A stretch of DNA of 64,000 bases from Candidatus Nanopelagicales bacterium. GTDB taxonomy: Bacteria > Actinomycetota > Actinomycetes > S36-B12 > UBA5976. The stretch covers positions 1 to 64,000 of the forward strand of contig JAGYJD010000007.1 in assembly GCA_018402365.1 (NCBI GenBank), given 5' to 3'. The notes beneath the pieces were generated by a model. The model saw only the letters and a list, made by a program, of their open reading frames with translations. It was not told the DNA's origin and did no database searches. A program made the translations under genes and the position numbers. Positions 1-10,269 of the stretch are shown piece after piece; the stretch's first letter is position 1; each line of letters opens with the position of its first letter.

Positions 1-918
1 TTCTTGGTTATCTAAGTAGAATTGGAAGAAACTATATACTTCTGGACGTGCAATTGAGGTATCACTTGCGTAAACATAAAGCCCACGACCTAGAGGCGAG
101 TAATCGCCGCTGGCTACGTTCTCAAGTTCTGGAGCAACGCAACCGTTACCGCCATCAACTTGAAGAGCTTTTACTTTATCGCGTGATTCGTTGTAGTAAG
201 TCCAACCTACGTAACCCATTGAGCCAAGTTCTCCACCAACACCAACGATTAAAGCGTTGTCATCCTCGCCGATGTCCACGAAGTTAGTAGTGATTTTGCC
301 ATCTTCGCCATTGATTTCTTCAGTGAAGTAACCAAAGGTTCCCGAGTCGGTACCTGGACCGTACAACTTAAGAGCAACATCTTTTACTGCGCTGTCTTCT
401 AAACCGGGAATCTGGCCCCAAGTTGTCAAAGCAGCACCCTCTGTCCAAATGGCTTCAAGTTGTGCAGTTGTTAGGCAGTCAATTGGGTTTTCAGAATTTA
501 CTACTACTGATAGACCGTCATTAGCCACCTGAATCTTTTCAAAGACGATTCCATTCTCAGCACAGATAGCTGCTTCTGAATCTTTGATTAAACGTGAGGC
601 ATCGCTACCGTCAGTTTCACCAATGCAGAATTTTTCAAAACCTCCGCCAGTACCTGAAGTTGCTACAGAAACCTGCACACCTGAGTTTTCATTCATGAAT
701 AGCTCGGCAGCAACTTCTGAATAAGGTGCCACAGTGCTAGATCCATCAATGCGGATTGTTCCCGAAAGAGCGGCTGCTGCTTCGGTTGTTTCTTCTGTGC
801 TTGTTGAAGTTGAAGTTGAAGATTCTTCAGATGAAGAGTCGCTGTCACTTCCACAAGCAGACAATAAAATTGCGCTCGCGGACAGAATGCCCACTAAAGC
901 AATTAGATTTTTTTTCAC
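1..918 (-). CDS. pstS: Phosphate ABC transporter substrate-binding lipoprotein PstS (C-terminus off the window)
   Basis: High-affinity periplasmic-type phosphate binding protein, the receptor of the PstSCAB importer. No ORF-track line exists because the frame stays open to the window edge. Read in reverse, it starts at a GTG (918-916) after an AGGGG-type ribosome site. It has a lipoprotein signal with lipobox LSAC, then a Ser/Thr/Glu-rich linker of about 25 residues, then the PstS fold. Family motifs include IDGSSTVAP near the mature N-terminus, SGTGGGFEKF, and GPGTDSGTF. About 306 residues are present. The gene sits beside mutT1-like and ppk and in the same 13 kb as phoU and senX3-regX3, which fits phosphate-starvation control; no PHO box was convincingly identified. 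The rest of the pst operon should lie to the left. Confidence 0.93.
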   Translation of the reverse strand, partial: MKKNLIALVGILSASAILLSACGSDSDSSSEESSTSTSTSTEETTEAAAALSGTIRIDGSSTVAPYSEVAAELFMNENSGVQVSVATSGTGGGFEKFCIGETDGSDASRLIKDSEAAICAENGIVFEKIQVANDGLSVVVNSENPIDCLTTAQLEAIWTEGAALTTWGQIPGLEDSAVKDVALKLYGPGTDSGTFGYFTEEINGEDGKITTNFVDIGEDDNALIVGVGGELGSMGYVGWTYYNESRDKVKALQVDGGNGCVAPELENVASGDYSPLGRGLYVYASDTSIARPEVYSFFQFYLDNQE

Positions 919-1017
919 TTAATTTCCCCTTTTAGGTAGGTAGTCTTTCAAGGGACAACCTAGAAAACTCGAGTGCACAGCAGGTGTTTTAAAGGTAAAT
1001 AAAAGGTGAATTAATCA

Positions 1018-1932
1018 CTAAATATTAATTATCTCAGCATTTTTGATACTGATGGTGCCATTGTGAATTGTGCGATGTAGCACCAACATGGACCCAGGGG
1101 CCAAAGCGGCATCTAAATCCACTGACTCAATTTGAGACTGAATAAAGCTAGCTATTTCTGGCAAGGCTGGGCGGTGTCCACAGATTACTTGCGGCAGCGG
1201 GTCAGCTAATACTTTAGCAACTATCTCAAGTGCTGGCGCAGGATTTGCTTCCCAACCTAATTCATTGAGAGTTTGATAAGCATGAATTGGCTGCTGGATC
1301 TCGGTAGCGAATTTAGCGATGGTAGAGATGCAGCGACTGGCATCAGATGAAATTACTTTCTTTACACCATAAGCGTGCAGTAGTTGTGAGATTTCATCTA
1401 CTTGTGAAAATCCAATTTTTGTTAGGGGGCGAACTGTATCAATTGGCGGCTTTTTTAGGTAGCGATCGGACCATTCTATTCGCTTCTCTGCTTGAGCATG
1501 TCTAAGTAAAATCAGTGGAGTTGTTTCTATAGCCTCCAAAGCTGTTGCTGCTATTTCAGCATCTTCTTGGTAAGTTAATATATTTTTTAATTGCGTTTTT
1601 GAGGCCCAAAGCAGTTCATCTACTTCGTCATTTTCAGTGAAGGTATCTTGACCCACTAAAGACGCTTTCCAGTAATACACTTTTTTTAAATCTTCATCTT
1701 TGAAGTAAGTGCGACTTGGTAATGGATGGCTGAGCTCGCAAGCTAAGCCAGTTTCTTCAAGTAGTTCTCTAACCGCAGCTAATTGTGGAAGTTCGTCAAT
1801 TTCGATATGGCCTTTAGGTAAGGTCCAATCCTCTCGATGAGGACGATGTATCACGGCAACTTTTTTGCCAACTTTAGTTTTTTTTACAAGTACTACTCCA
1901 GCTGCAAAAATTTTAGGTTTTTCTTTAGCCAT
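1018..1932 (-). CDS. mutT1: NUDIX hydrolase fused to a SixA-type histidine phosphatase domain (MutT1-like)
   Basis: Two-domain protein of the mycobacterial MutT1 type, which cleans 8-oxo-dGTP/GTP and dinucleoside polyphosphates. A complete Nudix box lies at residues 41-63 (GHIEIDE, then RELLEETG), so the metal-binding catalytic helix is intact. The second half carries the histidine phosphatase signature LLRHAQA (His about 145) and the second catalytic GH about residue 252 (CGHRP). The length of 304 aa matches the fused actinobacterial form. Its ATG overlaps the end of ppk by 8 bp, so the two are co-transcribed, an arrangement also seen in other actinobacteria. The exact substrate cannot be read from sequence. 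Confidence 0.9.
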   Translation of the reverse strand: MAKEKPKIFAAGVVLVKKTKVGKKVAVIHRPHREDWTLPKGHIEIDELPQLAAVRELLEETGLACELSHPLPSRTYFKDEDLKKVYYWKASLVGQDTFTENDEVDELLWASKTQLKNILTYQEDAEIAATALEAIETTPLILLRHAQAEKRIEWSDRYLKKPPIDTVRPLTKIGFSQVDEISQLLHAYGVKKVISSDASRCISTIAKFATEIQQPIHAYQTLNELGWEANPAPALEIVAKVLADPLPQVICGHRPALPEIASFIQSQIESVDLDAALAPGSMLVLHRTIHNGTISIKNAEIINI

Positions 1933-4012
1933 CTAGCTGCGTTCTCTTTTGGGATCTTTGAATCAAAACATCGTGCAGGTCTGCCAGTAGATTATTTTGC
2001 TCGTCGTATTGATTTAAAATCCACTGCCCATCAGGTTGTAACTCCCAGGCTTTGATTTTTTGCGAGAGACCTAAATCCAGTAACTCTTGTACGTATTTAA
2101 TTTGCTCCGGCTCGGTCAATTGCACCAAAGACTCGACTCTGCGGTCTAAATTTCTATGCATCAAATCAGCGCTACCAATCCAAATCTCAGTATCACCAGC
2201 ATTACTAAATTCAAAAATTCTTGAATGTTCTAAAAATCTGCCTAAAATACTTCTAACGCTGATGTTTTCACTCAATTGGGCCACTTTCGGTTTGAGTGCA
2301 CACATTCCACGTACCCATAAATCAACTTTTACCCCAGCATTGGAAGCATGATAAAGCGCATCAATAGTTGCTTCATCTACCAATGAATTACATTTGAATC
2401 GAATCTGGGCGGGTAATCCTATTTTTTGATTTTGAATTTCTCTTTCTATTCGTTCAATTAATCCTTTGCGAATACCTTGCGGAGCCACCAACAAACGGTC
2501 GTAATCTTCGTTAGCGCTATAACCCGAGAGTAGATTAAATAGGTAAGCAACATCATCAGCGATTTGAGGATCGTCAGTCAAAAGGCCAAGATCCTCATAC
2601 CCACGAGCAGTTTTTGGGTGATAGTTACCAGTGCCAATGTGGCAGTAGCGACGAATTCCTTCTGCTTCTTGCCTAATAATTAAAGATAATTTGGCGTGAG
2701 TTTTTAAGCCCACTAATCCATAAACCACGTGGACGCCAGCTTCTTCAAGCTTTCTAGCCCAACGAATATTTGCTTGCTCATCAAAGCGCGCTTTGATTTC
2801 TACGATTGCTAAAACCTGTTTACCGTTTTGAGCGGCTTCAACTAGCGCATCAACAATCGGCGAATCACCAGAAGTGCGATACAGCGTTTGCTTAATTGCT
2901 AGTACTTTTGGGTCGTCGGCGGCTTGCTCTAAAAATCTTTGTACCGTAGTTGAAAAAGAGTCATAAGGATGGTGCAGCAAAATATCTTTATTTCTAATTG
3001 CTTCCATAATGTCTGCGGCCGAGGATGTTTCAACATCTTGATAAATTTGAATACTTCTTGGAATAAATTTCGGATACTTCAAATCATCGCGATCTAAATC
3101 ATGAATACTGCTTAAGCCTCTTAGATCTAAGGGCCAAGTTAACTTAAAGATTTCATCATCATTTACTTCAAGCTCTTCTTTTAGCAGCTCCAGTACTTTT
3201 TCATCCATAGTTTCTTCAATTTCCAGCCTTACTGCTGGGCCAAATTTTCGCCTAGATAATTCGCGCTCCATTGCATCCAGCAAATTTTCAGTATCGTCCT
3301 CTTCAACTTCTACATCCTCATTTCGAGTTACTCTGAAGGTGTGGTGTTGAGTAACCTCCATCCCAGGGAACAAAGCATCTAAGTTTGCGGCAATTACATC
3401 TTCTAGTGGCACAAAACGTTGGCCCCAGGTATTTAAAAAGCGTGGGAATGACGGTGGAACTTTTACCCGAGCAAAAAGTTCGGTATTGGTTTTGGGGTTT
3501 TTTAGCAAAATCGCCAAGTTTAAAGAAAGACCAGAGATATAAGGGAAGGGATGCGCAGGATCTACCGCTAAAGGAGTAAGGACTGGGAATATATTGTTGT
3601 TGTATAAGTCATTTAATTTTTTAATTTCATCATCATTAAGATTATCCCAGCGACAAATTTCAATTTCATTTTGTTTTAAGAGGGGCAGTACTTCTTTATG
3701 AAATATTTCATTATGAAGATTTTGAAGACTTCTTGCTTCTGTTAAAACAGTACTATGAACTTCACGAGGTAACATTCCACTATTTGAACGAACTGCGATA
3801 CCAGCAGCAATTCTTCGCTTTAGACCAGCAACTCGTACCATAAAAAACTCATCTAGATTATTTGAAAAAATCCCTAAAAAGTGGGCTCGCTCAAGTAAGG
3901 GAATTTCTGAATCTTGGGCTAACTCTAAAACTCTTTTATTGAAAGCCAACCAAGACATTTCACGCTCTAGGTAGCGGTCTGACAATAATTCATCTTGACT
4001 AGTTAATTGCAT
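1925..4012 (-). CDS. ppk: Polyphosphate kinase 1
   Basis: Makes inorganic polyphosphate from ATP reversibly. It is 695 aa, the normal family length. The N-terminal domain begins with the typical [16 protein letters not shown] and [11 protein letters not shown]. Both catalytic histidines are visible: His439 in LKTHAKLSL, the autophosphorylation site, and His596 in LEHSRIFEF. Phospholipase-D-like motifs such as [11 protein letters not shown] and [15 protein letters not shown] are intact. It lies upstream of and overlaps mutT1. A GNAT mycothiol synthase gene follows closely on the same strand, with 18 bp between the mshD stop and the ppk start. An exopolyphosphatase (ppx) at 53.5 kb provides the opposite activity. 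Confidence 0.97.
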   Translation of the reverse strand: MQLTSQDELLSDRYLEREMSWLAFNKRVLELAQDSEIPLLERAHFLGIFSNNLDEFFMVRVAGLKRRIAAGIAVRSNSGMLPREVHSTVLTEARSLQNLHNEIFHKEVLPLLKQNEIEICRWDNLNDDEIKKLNDLYNNNIFPVLTPLAVDPAHPFPYISGLSLNLAILLKNPKTNTELFARVKVPPSFPRFLNTWGQRFVPLEDVIAANLDALFPGMEVTQHHTFRVTRNEDVEVEEDDTENLLDAMERELSRRKFGPAVRLEIEETMDEKVLELLKEELEVNDDEIFKLTWPLDLRGLSSIHDLDRDDLKYPKFIPRSIQIYQDVETSSAADIMEAIRNKDILLHHPYDSFSTTVQRFLEQAADDPKVLAIKQTLYRTSGDSPIVDALVEAAQNGKQVLAIVEIKARFDEQANIRWARKLEEAGVHVVYGLVGLKTHAKLSLIIRQEAEGIRRYCHIGTGNYHPKTARGYEDLGLLTDDPQIADDVAYLFNLLSGYSANEDYDRLLVAPQGIRKGLIERIEREIQNQKIGLPAQIRFKCNSLVDEATIDALYHASNAGVKVDLWVRGMCALKPKVAQLSENISVRSILGRFLEHSRIFEFSNAGDTEIWIGSADLMHRNLDRRVESLVQLTEPEQIKYVQELLDLGLSQKIKAWELQPDGQWILNQYDEQNNLLADLHDVLIQRSQKRTQLDG

Positions 4013-4030
4013 GGCTCAAGGATGTCAGAT

Positions 4031-4951
4031 TTAGGTTAACGACTTGTAAAGAGTGTCTGAACCAGAGAGAACAAACCCTAAGTCGAGGTAAATTCGTTTG
4101 GCGCTTTCGTTGCTAGCGTCCACATAGAGCATTGCCTCAGCCAATTTTTGACCTCGTAAATGATGTAGGCCCCACAGGGTTAATTGTCTACCTAGACCCT
4201 GACCGCGAAACTCGGGTAATACCGCCAGCACATAAATCTCACCAAGTGGCTGGTGGACGTGGTGGTGATGTCCATGAATTTTGGTCCAGCAAAAAGCAAC
4301 TGGTTGGTTGGTTTGGGTTCTAATTATTAACAAACCTTTAGGGTTAAACCACTCTTCATTTAGGCGTAAAGATAAATCGTCTTCATTCCAACTCGCTTGA
4401 TCAGGTAAATTTACAAAAGATTTTTTATTAATTTCAAGAATTACTTCGTTATCTTGTGGGCCTTGATAAGTTGCAAATAAAAATTCTGACGGTGTCGAGA
4501 AATCTGCAAGTGGCTCGAGTAATGAGCGGCAAAGTTGAACAATCTCTCGAGCTGGATGGTAGTTGAGTTTTTTAGCAAAATCTTGAGCAGATTTGATATT
4601 TCCATGCGCCCAAAGTCTGAGTGGTTTACCCGCTGAATCATTTTCAATTTTTTGTAAAATTAATTTAGCGATACCTTGGTTTCTAAAATCAGGTGTCACT
4701 ACTAATTCAGCACTGGGGCCTGCCACCAAATCTGTTTGATCTAAATGCCCATAGCCAACAATTTGCTCATCAATTAATGCCAAGACATGTGTGATTGGTT
4801 TATCTCCACCGTGCTTCAGGTGTAATTCGACATGTTCACTCAGCGGCTTGACGTCATCAACTAAAAAAGAATCTTCTATAATTTTAAAAACTTGATCTTG
4901 TTGTTTTGCAGTAAGCGAGTCTACTGTGGAAATTTCCACCTTTACCTTCAT
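4031..4951 (-). CDS. mshD: Mycothiol synthase MshD (tandem GNAT)
   Basis: Last step of mycothiol synthesis: acetyl transfer from acetyl-CoA to Cys-GlcN-Ins. The 306 aa hold two GNAT domains. The N-terminal copy has a pyrophosphate-binding loop [12 protein letters not shown], and the C-terminal copy has [13 protein letters not shown]. The double-GNAT layout and the position directly downstream of glnR (4 bp overlap at 4948-4951) match the Rv0818-Rv0819 order of Mycobacterium tuberculosis. With mshA at 8.9-10.2 kb this supports mycothiol as the low-molecular-weight thiol. The sigH-rsrA pair at 60 kb is the likely thiol-stress control for the same system, which is an inference. Confidence 0.92.
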   Translation of the reverse strand: MKVKVEISTVDSLTAKQQDQVFKIIEDSFLVDDVKPLSEHVELHLKHGGDKPITHVLALIDEQIVGYGHLDQTDLVAGPSAELVVTPDFRNQGIAKLILQKIENDSAGKPLRLWAHGNIKSAQDFAKKLNYHPAREIVQLCRSLLEPLADFSTPSEFLFATYQGPQDNEVILEINKKSFVNLPDQASWNEDDLSLRLNEEWFNPKGLLIIRTQTNQPVAFCWTKIHGHHHHVHQPLGEIYVLAVLPEFRGQGLGRQLTLWGLHHLRGQKLAEAMLYVDASNESAKRIYLDLGFVLSGSDTLYKSLT

Positions 4952-5658
4952 GCCTTGACCTGATTATTCACTTTCGTTTCGGAGTCATTTTTGTTTTGAA
5001 CAAATCTGTAACCAACATTTCGAATAGTTCCAATTAGGTTTTCATACTCGGTACCTAATTTGGCTCTTAGCCTTCTTACGTGAACGTCTACCGTTCTGGT
5101 GCCACCGTAATAATCAAATCCCCAGACCTCTTGTAAGAGTTGGGCCCGACTAAAGACGCGACCTGGGTGCTGAGCAAGAAAACGAAGTAATTCAAATTCT
5201 TTAAAAGTTAAATCTACAATTTCACCACGAAGCCTTACCGTATAAGAAGCTTCGTCAATTACTAAATCTCCACGTTGAATTTCTTCAGAGTCAGCCATTG
5301 TTTCACCTTGCAATTTTCCAACCACTAGGCGAATTCGGGCATCTACCTCTGCGGGACCAGCTAAATCCAAGATCACGTCATCAATTCCCCAGTCATGATT
5401 AAGAGCAATTAATCCGCCTTCAGTAGTAATCAAGATCAGACCACAAGTTAAACCAGTTGAGTGCAACAAACGGCACAAGGATTTTGCTGCCGGCAAATCC
5501 CGTCTGGCGTCGATCATCACTACATCACAAGTGGGGGCTTCAATTAAAGCAGTGGGGTTGGCCGGCAGGATTTTTACCGAATGATTAAGCAAGGCCAAAG
5601 CCGGAAGAATGTCGCTGGAAGCGCCCGGGGCATTTGTGATCAGAATTAAACTTGACAT
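4948..5658 (-). CDS. glnR: GlnR, OmpR-type global nitrogen regulator
   Basis: Winged-helix response-regulator-like protein that controls nitrogen assimilation in actinobacteria. The ORF track begins at 5802, but the sequence [15 protein letters not shown] is the conserved GlnR N-terminus. Its ATG at 5658-5656 has a strong AGGGGTG ribosome site, so I trimmed the start, leaving about 236 aa. Family signatures are [12 protein letters not shown] and the segment [20 protein letters not shown] in the receiver-like domain. A C-terminal OmpR winged helix follows ([36 protein letters not shown]). GlnR receivers are generally thought not to be regulated by standard phosphorylation. It precedes mshD in the same operon. 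Confidence 0.93.
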   Translation of the reverse strand: MSSLILITNAPGASSDILPALALLNHSVKILPANPTALIEAPTCDVVMIDARRDLPAAKSLCRLLHSTGLTCGLILITTEGGLIALNHDWGIDDVILDLAGPAEVDARIRLVVGKLQGETMADSEEIQRGDLVIDEASYTVRLRGEIVDLTFKEFELLRFLAQHPGRVFSRAQLLQEVWGFDYYGGTRTVDVHVRRLRAKLGTEYENLIGTIRNVGYRFVQNKNDSETKVNNQVKA

Positions 5659-5735
5659 CACACCCCTTACGGCTAAATATAAAGAATATCTCATCAAAGA
5701 AGCCTGCAGGCTAACGGTTAAGTAAAGTTGGGCAA

Positions 5736-6363
5736 ATGAGAGATTTTGCTGAACAAAAATTTCTACCGTCGCAACTGCCTGCCGAGATCCTAAAACTTTC
5801 ATGGTTATTAGGTAACTGGGAAGGCAGTGGGCAAATCTCTTACCCAGGTGAAGAAGATCTTAATTTCGTGCAACAGTTGAGGTTTGAAACTGACGGCTCA
5901 AACAGTATTAAAGTTTATAGTAATTTTTGGAAGCTAGAGACAGACTTTTCAGTTAAAAATAAAATTCAAAGTGAACTGGGTTTTTGGAAACTCAATCAAG
6001 ATGAAAAAATCGAAGTTGCACTCTCACAAAGTTCGGGCAGTAGTGAAATTTGGACCGGGGTAGTTGAGGTTTTGCAAATTGTCGATGCACAAATAACTCC
6101 TGCCCGCGCCTGCATTGTTACCGATTTATCGGCAGCTGGTGTTCCTTCTGCTACTGGAATTAAAACAAGGGGATCGGCTTTATGCCTTACTAAATAATGA
6201 ATTGCTTTGGACTTACGATAAAAGCACACTTGAAACACCATTAAGAAATTACTTGTGGGCACGTCTCTCGCCTATCACCTATAGTCAATATCAAGAAAGC
6301 CAACAGACTCAAAAACCCGCTCGAAATTACGAAGCACCGACACCTCCAGGGCAGGAAGCGTGA
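5736..6363 (+). pseudogene. Nitrobindin-like (FABP/THAP4-type) heme-binding protein, split by a +1 frameshift
   Basis: Small beta-barrel protein of the nitrobindin family. The N-terminal part (ORF 5736-6197) carries the hallmark [14 protein letters not shown]. The reading frame then has to move one base forward in the run AAGGGGATC near 6170 to continue into the ORF-track frame ending at 6363 (GDRLYALLNNELLWTYDKS, then the family C-terminus). The two halves align as one protein of about 209 aa only if a G is removed. This is either a sequencing error in a four-G run or a real frameshift. The gene is divergent from glnR and followed by the Fur regulator with a 4 bp overlap, an order also seen in Streptomyces. 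A TAAAGT at 5723-5728 lies about 7 bp before the ATG, suggesting a leaderless message. Confidence 0.75.
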
Positions 6364-6818
6364 ATCAAAAAACAGAAGCTTGGGACCGCCGACTTAGGTC
6401 AGCCGGTTTCCGCATAACTCCACAAAGACAATTGGTTTTAGAGGCAGTCACCACACTTCGTCACTCAACGCCAGAAGATATTTTGCTAGAAGTTCAACAA
6501 ACCGCTAGCGGAGTTAATTTGTCTACTGTTTATAGAACTTTAGAAGTTTTAGAACAAGTTGGCTTAGTAACTCATGCTCATATTGATCACGGATCACCCA
6601 CTTACCATGTGGTTGAAGAGGCCCCACACATTCACTTAGTTTGCTCAAGGTGTCAAGCAGTTGAATCAGTTGAAAGTGATGACTTTGAAAAATTTAGCTC
6701 TAAGTTGGAATCACAAAAAGGGTTTGTGGTAAATATCGCCCACGTAGCTTTGCATGGTTTATGTAAAAACTGTGCAGATGGCAGGACACTAATAATTGAT
6801 AATGAATTTGATATCTAA
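6360..6818 (+). CDS. Fur-family metal-dependent repressor
   Basis: Transcriptional repressor of the Fur superfamily, 152 aa, starting at a GTG that overlaps the previous stop. The N-terminal winged helix is clear (RSAGFRITPQRQLVLEAV, and VNLSTVYRTLEVLEQVGLV). The dimerisation domain has the HIHLVCSRC motif and a second CKNC pair, forming the structural Cys4 zinc site. The metal sensed cannot be decided from sequence. The nitrobindin-fur-ygfZ neighbourhood resembles that of the nickel regulator Nur in Streptomyces coelicolor, so Nur or a zinc/iron Fur are all possible. A CbiM-type transporter lies in this same window at 63.3 kb with a palindrome upstream, a possible target. Confidence 0.9.
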   Translation: MNQKTEAWDRRLRSAGFRITPQRQLVLEAVTTLRHSTPEDILLEVQQTASGVNLSTVYRTLEVLEQVGLVTHAHIDHGSPTYHVVEEAPHIHLVCSRCQAVESVESDDFEKFSSKLESQKGFVVNIAHVALHGLCKNCADGRTLIIDNEFDI

Positions 6819-7869
6819 TAGCCCAAGTTTTGTAAAACCAGGTGCAATTGCTCCACCAGAAAATTCCTTGGACCAAGGAGTGCCTTGGCATTACGGCGAC
6901 CCTTTACGAGAACAATTAAATCTAATTGAGAAAAGGGGATTAGTCGACCTTTCACATCTTTCAGTGCTTCAAATTACGGGTGAAGATAGAGCTACTTTTT
7001 TACATTCGCTCACTTCAGCTCATTTTTTAAGAGCTAAAGAAAAAGACTCTTTTATTACGCTAATTCTCTCTCCGCATGGGCATATTGAACATTTATTAAA
7101 AGTGATAATTGACAAAGAAAAAATCTGGTTGATCGTAGAACCAAGCGCTAAAGAGCTAATTATTAAATACCTAAACTCAATGATTTTTATGTCAAAAATT
7201 GAAATCTTTGATGTTTCAAAAGAGTATGCAGTTTTATTTGATGGAAAACACGAAGTCCACCAAGATTTACCAACTTGGTTAACTCCAGACAATTTTGCCA
7301 ATAAACCAATTGTTGATGCAGGATTTAGCGCGGGTGGAGATCCCAATAAATATATAAAAACCCGTCCGGCAATATATGAAGGTCGCGAGTATCTCGTTAA
7401 AAGGAATGAACTAGATCTTTATCTTGATCAAGCAGATGAGTTAGTGGGCACTTGGGCACTTGAAGCAATTCGAGTGGCAGCAGGCGTGGTACGTGAAGGT
7501 CTTGATTTTGATCACAAAACTTTGCCGCATGAGGTTGGGCTAATCGGTAATGCGGTTCATTTAGAAAAAGGTTGTTATCGCGGCCAAGAAACGGTAGCAA
7601 GAGTTCACAACTTAGGTAGACCACCTAGAAAATTAGCCTTACTTCACCTTGATGGATTTGCTGAACGCTTACCTAAAGTGGGGAGTGCAGTGAATTTGGC
7701 AGAACTACCAATCGGAATATCGGGGTCAGCGGTAAGACACTATGAATTTGGACCAATCGCGCTAGCTTTGGTAAAAAGTAAGATAAGTGAGGGAGCTGAA
7801 ATAGAAGTAGACTCTATTGCGGGTAGTTTGCAAGAGTTAATTTCGCTAGTGAGAGACATAAAGGAGTAG
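6796..7869 (+). CDS. ygfZ: YgfZ/GcvT-domain folate-binding protein
   Basis: Tetrahydrofolate-dependent protein that helps iron-sulfur enzymes function. It is 357 aa with the diagnostic motif KGCYRGQE at about residues 256-263 (K-G-C-Y-x-G-Q-E). It overlaps the fur 3' end by 23 bp. The TTG at 6796 has AGGA at 6783-6786 at suitable spacing; an in-frame ATG at 6802 is the alternative start. The N-terminal GcvT-like fold is visible (VDLSHLSVLQITGEDRATFL). Conserved position next to fur in actinobacteria supports the call. Confidence 0.9.
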   Translation: MIMNLISNSPSFVKPGAIAPPENSLDQGVPWHYGDPLREQLNLIEKRGLVDLSHLSVLQITGEDRATFLHSLTSAHFLRAKEKDSFITLILSPHGHIEHLLKVIIDKEKIWLIVEPSAKELIIKYLNSMIFMSKIEIFDVSKEYAVLFDGKHEVHQDLPTWLTPDNFANKPIVDAGFSAGGDPNKYIKTRPAIYEGREYLVKRNELDLYLDQADELVGTWALEAIRVAAGVVREGLDFDHKTLPHEVGLIGNAVHLEKGCYRGQETVARVHNLGRPPRKLALLHLDGFAERLPKVGSAVNLAELPIGISGSAVRHYEFGPIALALVKSKISEGAEIEVDSIAGSLQELISLVRDIKE

Positions 7870-7871
7870 TT

Positions 7872-8165
7872 TTGGGATTTCCAGCCACCGTTGCCTCGAT
7901 AAATATTATTTTGGGTTATTTATTTGCTGGCGTAAAAATCTGGGCTTTAGTTGATTCAGCCTCGCATTCAAAAGCCGCTTATGAGTTTATTGGCAAAATG
8001 AACAAAATCTTTTGGCTCTCCTTTTTAGGTTTAGCAGTATTAATTCAGTTCGCTTCAGTGAGCTTAGGCTGGTCGCCTACGGGTCTATTGAATTTAGTTG
8101 GCCTTATTTTGGCTATAATTTATTTAGTCGATATGCGCCCACGGCTTAAAGATCTTAAAGAGTAA
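7872..8165 (+). CDS. DUF2516-family small membrane protein
   Basis: Integral membrane protein of 97 aa with three predicted helices (about residues 7-26, 46-64 and 71-86) and a basic C-terminal tail (RPRLKDLKE). It matches the general form of actinobacterial DUF2516 proteins. The TTG start at 7872 has a perfect AAGGAG (7861-7866) overlapping the ygfZ stop, indicating translational coupling. Function is unknown. It faces gpmA tail to tail with no gap. Confidence 0.75.
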   Translation: MGFPATVASINIILGYLFAGVKIWALVDSASHSKAAYEFIGKMNKIFWLSFLGLAVLIQFASVSLGWSPTGLLNLVGLILAIIYLVDMRPRLKDLKE

Positions 8166-8921
8166 TTACTTTTTACCTTGATTGGCGACTTTTTCAATTG
8201 CGGCTTTAGCTGCGACTGGGTCTAAATAAGTTCCCCCTGGATTGAGGGGTTTGAAGTTTTCATCAAGGCGATAGTGCAACGGAATCCCTGTAGGTAAGTT
8301 TAAATTCGCAATATCAGAATCTGAAATACCATCTAAATGCTTAATTAGTGCTCTCAGTGAGTTACCGTGCGCAATAATCAAAACCTGCTTTCCCTCACGG
8401 AGCTGTGGCACAACATTGTCGTACCAATAAGGAAGCATTCTGGCAATTACATCTTTTAAGCATTCCGTTAGTGGAATTGCTTCTGGCGGCAGCTGTTGGT
8501 AACGGGCGTCAGCATTTTGGGCAAATTCATTTTTAGGATCAATCTCTGGCGGAGGTACTTCAAATGAACGACGCCAGAGCATAAATTGTTCTTCACCATA
8601 TTTTTCTAATGTTTCACTTTTATTTAGCCCTTGCAAGGCACCGTAGTGTCTTTCATTAAGGCGCCAACTGCGCTCTACTGGGAGCCACATTAAATCCGCA
8701 CTTTCTAGGGCAAGTTGTGCGGTTCTAATTGCCCGCTTTAGTACCGAAGTATGAAGCACATCTGGCTTTAGGCCCGACTCTTTTATTAGGGTGCCAGCGC
8801 GCTTAGCTTCTTGCACACCTTGTTCAGTTAGATCTACATCAACCCAACCGGTAAAAAGATTTTTTTCGTTCCATTCACTTTCACCATGTCGAACTAATAT
8901 CAAATCATAAGTTTGCTTCAT
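8166..8921 (-). CDS. gpmA: 2,3-bisphosphoglycerate-dependent phosphoglycerate mutase
   Basis: Glycolytic interconversion of 3- and 2-phosphoglycerate. It is 251 aa, typical of the dPGM family. The phospho-accepting histidine is in [10 protein letters not shown] (His12), followed by [15 protein letters not shown]. Further family motifs are the [12 protein letters not shown] segment and the second catalytic region [17 protein letters not shown]. The gene lies 15 bp downstream of mshA on the same strand, an arrangement common in actinobacteria. Enolase, the next glycolytic enzyme, is at 51.3 kb. Confidence 0.96.
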   Translation of the reverse strand: MKQTYDLILVRHGESEWNEKNLFTGWVDVDLTEQGVQEAKRAGTLIKESGLKPDVLHTSVLKRAIRTAQLALESADLMWLPVERSWRLNERHYGALQGLNKSETLEKYGEEQFMLWRRSFEVPPPEIDPKNEFAQNADARYQQLPPEAIPLTECLKDVIARMLPYWYDNVVPQLREGKQVLIIAHGNSLRALIKHLDGISDSDIANLNLPTGIPLHYRLDENFKPLNPGGTYLDPVAAKAAIEKVANQGKK

Positions 8922-8936
8922 TATTTTTATTTTGCC

Positions 8937-10220
8937 TTATACCGCAGTAATTCTTACTGGCGCTTGGGATGGATTCTCTAAAGCGGTTTGATACACCGAA
9001 AGCAGATTTTCAACGGTGCTGTCCCATGAGAACTTTTTAGCTTGCTTCACAGCCCCTTGCGATAATTTACTGCGCAAAGTTGGATTATTCATTAACTCGC
9101 TAATTTGCCGAGCCCAATTTTGTGGATCATGGTTCTCAATTAAAAGCCCACTCTCTTGATGAGCTACCACTGTTTTTAATCCACCAACACTGGCTGCAAC
9201 TACCGGTACCCCTGCTGCTTGTGCTTCAACTGCAACTAATCCAAACGATTCTGAATAGGAGGGGACAACAACTAAGTCTGAAGCTTGGTAAATCTTTGCT
9301 AGGTTTTGACGACTTACTGGCGTAAGAAATTTAGTGATATTTTCTAAACCCAAAGATTTTGCAAGATCCATTAGTTGAGTTGGTTTATCAAACCCACTAC
9401 CTGAGAGCCCACCACAAATTACAATTTGTAATTTATCCTTTAGGGCAGGATTCATTTTTAATAGTTCTGCGCCAACTAACAGTAATAGATCCGGTGCCTT
9501 GAGGGGTTGCACTCTTCCAACAAAAGTCAAAACAAAAGCATCGGGTTTGATATCAAAGTAACTTCTAGCCTCTACTTGCTCGGCTGGGTAAAAAGTATTT
9601 AAATCAACTCCAGGATGCACTACTGAAACTTGTTGGGCACTAGCCCCATAAAGATTAATAAGTTCATTTGCTTCTTCTTGAGTATTCGCTACTAGTTGAT
9701 CTGCCGCTTTGACAACCTGCTGTTCACCAATTTCACGCTCTTTTGGTTCTGGTAGATCGCCTGCTGCCAAATTTAAATTTTTAACTCTTGCCATGGTGTG
9801 CATGGTGTGAACTAAAGGAACGTTCCATCTTTCTGAAGCCACCCAACCAACTTGCCCACTCAACCAGTAATGCGAATGAATTAAGTCGTACCAACCTTCA
9901 GGCTTAAAAGCTTCTTCTCTTAAAATCCCAGCTGTCAAAGCACAAAGTTGTGCCGGCAAAGAATTTTTATCTAAACCTTCAAAAGGACCAGCATTAATAT
10001 GTTTTACATTTACTCCAGGAAACAATTCAACTTTGTTTGCCGGAGTGCTGGCAGTTCGCCGTGTAAAAATATCTACTTGGGTTCCGCGTTCTGCTAAACG
10101 CTTTGCTGTTTCAACAACATAAACATTCAATCCACCTGCATCGCCAGTACCGGGCTGATCTAAGGGGGAAGTATGCACTGACAGCACTGCAATGCGCTTG
10201 GCTTTTTGCTTGTTGACCAT
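8937..10220 (-). CDS. mshA: D-inositol-3-phosphate glycosyltransferase MshA
   Basis: First committed step of mycothiol synthesis: GlcNAc transfer from UDP-GlcNAc to 1L-Ins-1-P. It is a 427 aa GT4-family enzyme. The N-terminal Rossmann half has SVHTSPLDQPGTGDAGGLN and VDIFTRRT, both MshA hallmarks. The C-terminal half has FVGRVQPLKAPD and the EX7E-type motif PSYSESFGLVAVEAQAAGVPVVA. It forms a two-gene unit with gpmA. MshD in this window completes the pathway ends; mshB and mshC are not here. Confidence 0.95.
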   Translation of the reverse strand: MVNKQKAKRIAVLSVHTSPLDQPGTGDAGGLNVYVVETAKRLAERGTQVDIFTRRTASTPANKVELFPGVNVKHINAGPFEGLDKNSLPAQLCALTAGILREEAFKPEGWYDLIHSHYWLSGQVGWVASERWNVPLVHTMHTMARVKNLNLAAGDLPEPKEREIGEQQVVKAADQLVANTQEEANELINLYGASAQQVSVVHPGVDLNTFYPAEQVEARSYFDIKPDAFVLTFVGRVQPLKAPDLLLLVGAELLKMNPALKDKLQIVICGGLSGSGFDKPTQLMDLAKSLGLENITKFLTPVSRQNLAKIYQASDLVVVPSYSESFGLVAVEAQAAGVPVVAASVGGLKTVVAHQESGLLIENHDPQNWARQISELMNNPTLRSKLSQGAVKQAKKFSWDSTVENLLSVYQTALENPSQAPVRITAV

Positions 10221-10269
10221 GTAGGTAATAGTTTACCCAAAGGGCAATTGATTCACCAAAGTTCTTTGT

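Noticed and set aside
48-922. Forward ORFs at 48-287 and 734-922
   Set aside because: They are antisense shadows of pstS, which is open on the minus strand to the window edge.
5701-5712. 12-bp palindrome AGCCTGCAGGCT upstream of glnR
   Set aside because: Short and without a second copy; could be chance or a GlnR-unrelated site, so not listed as a feature.
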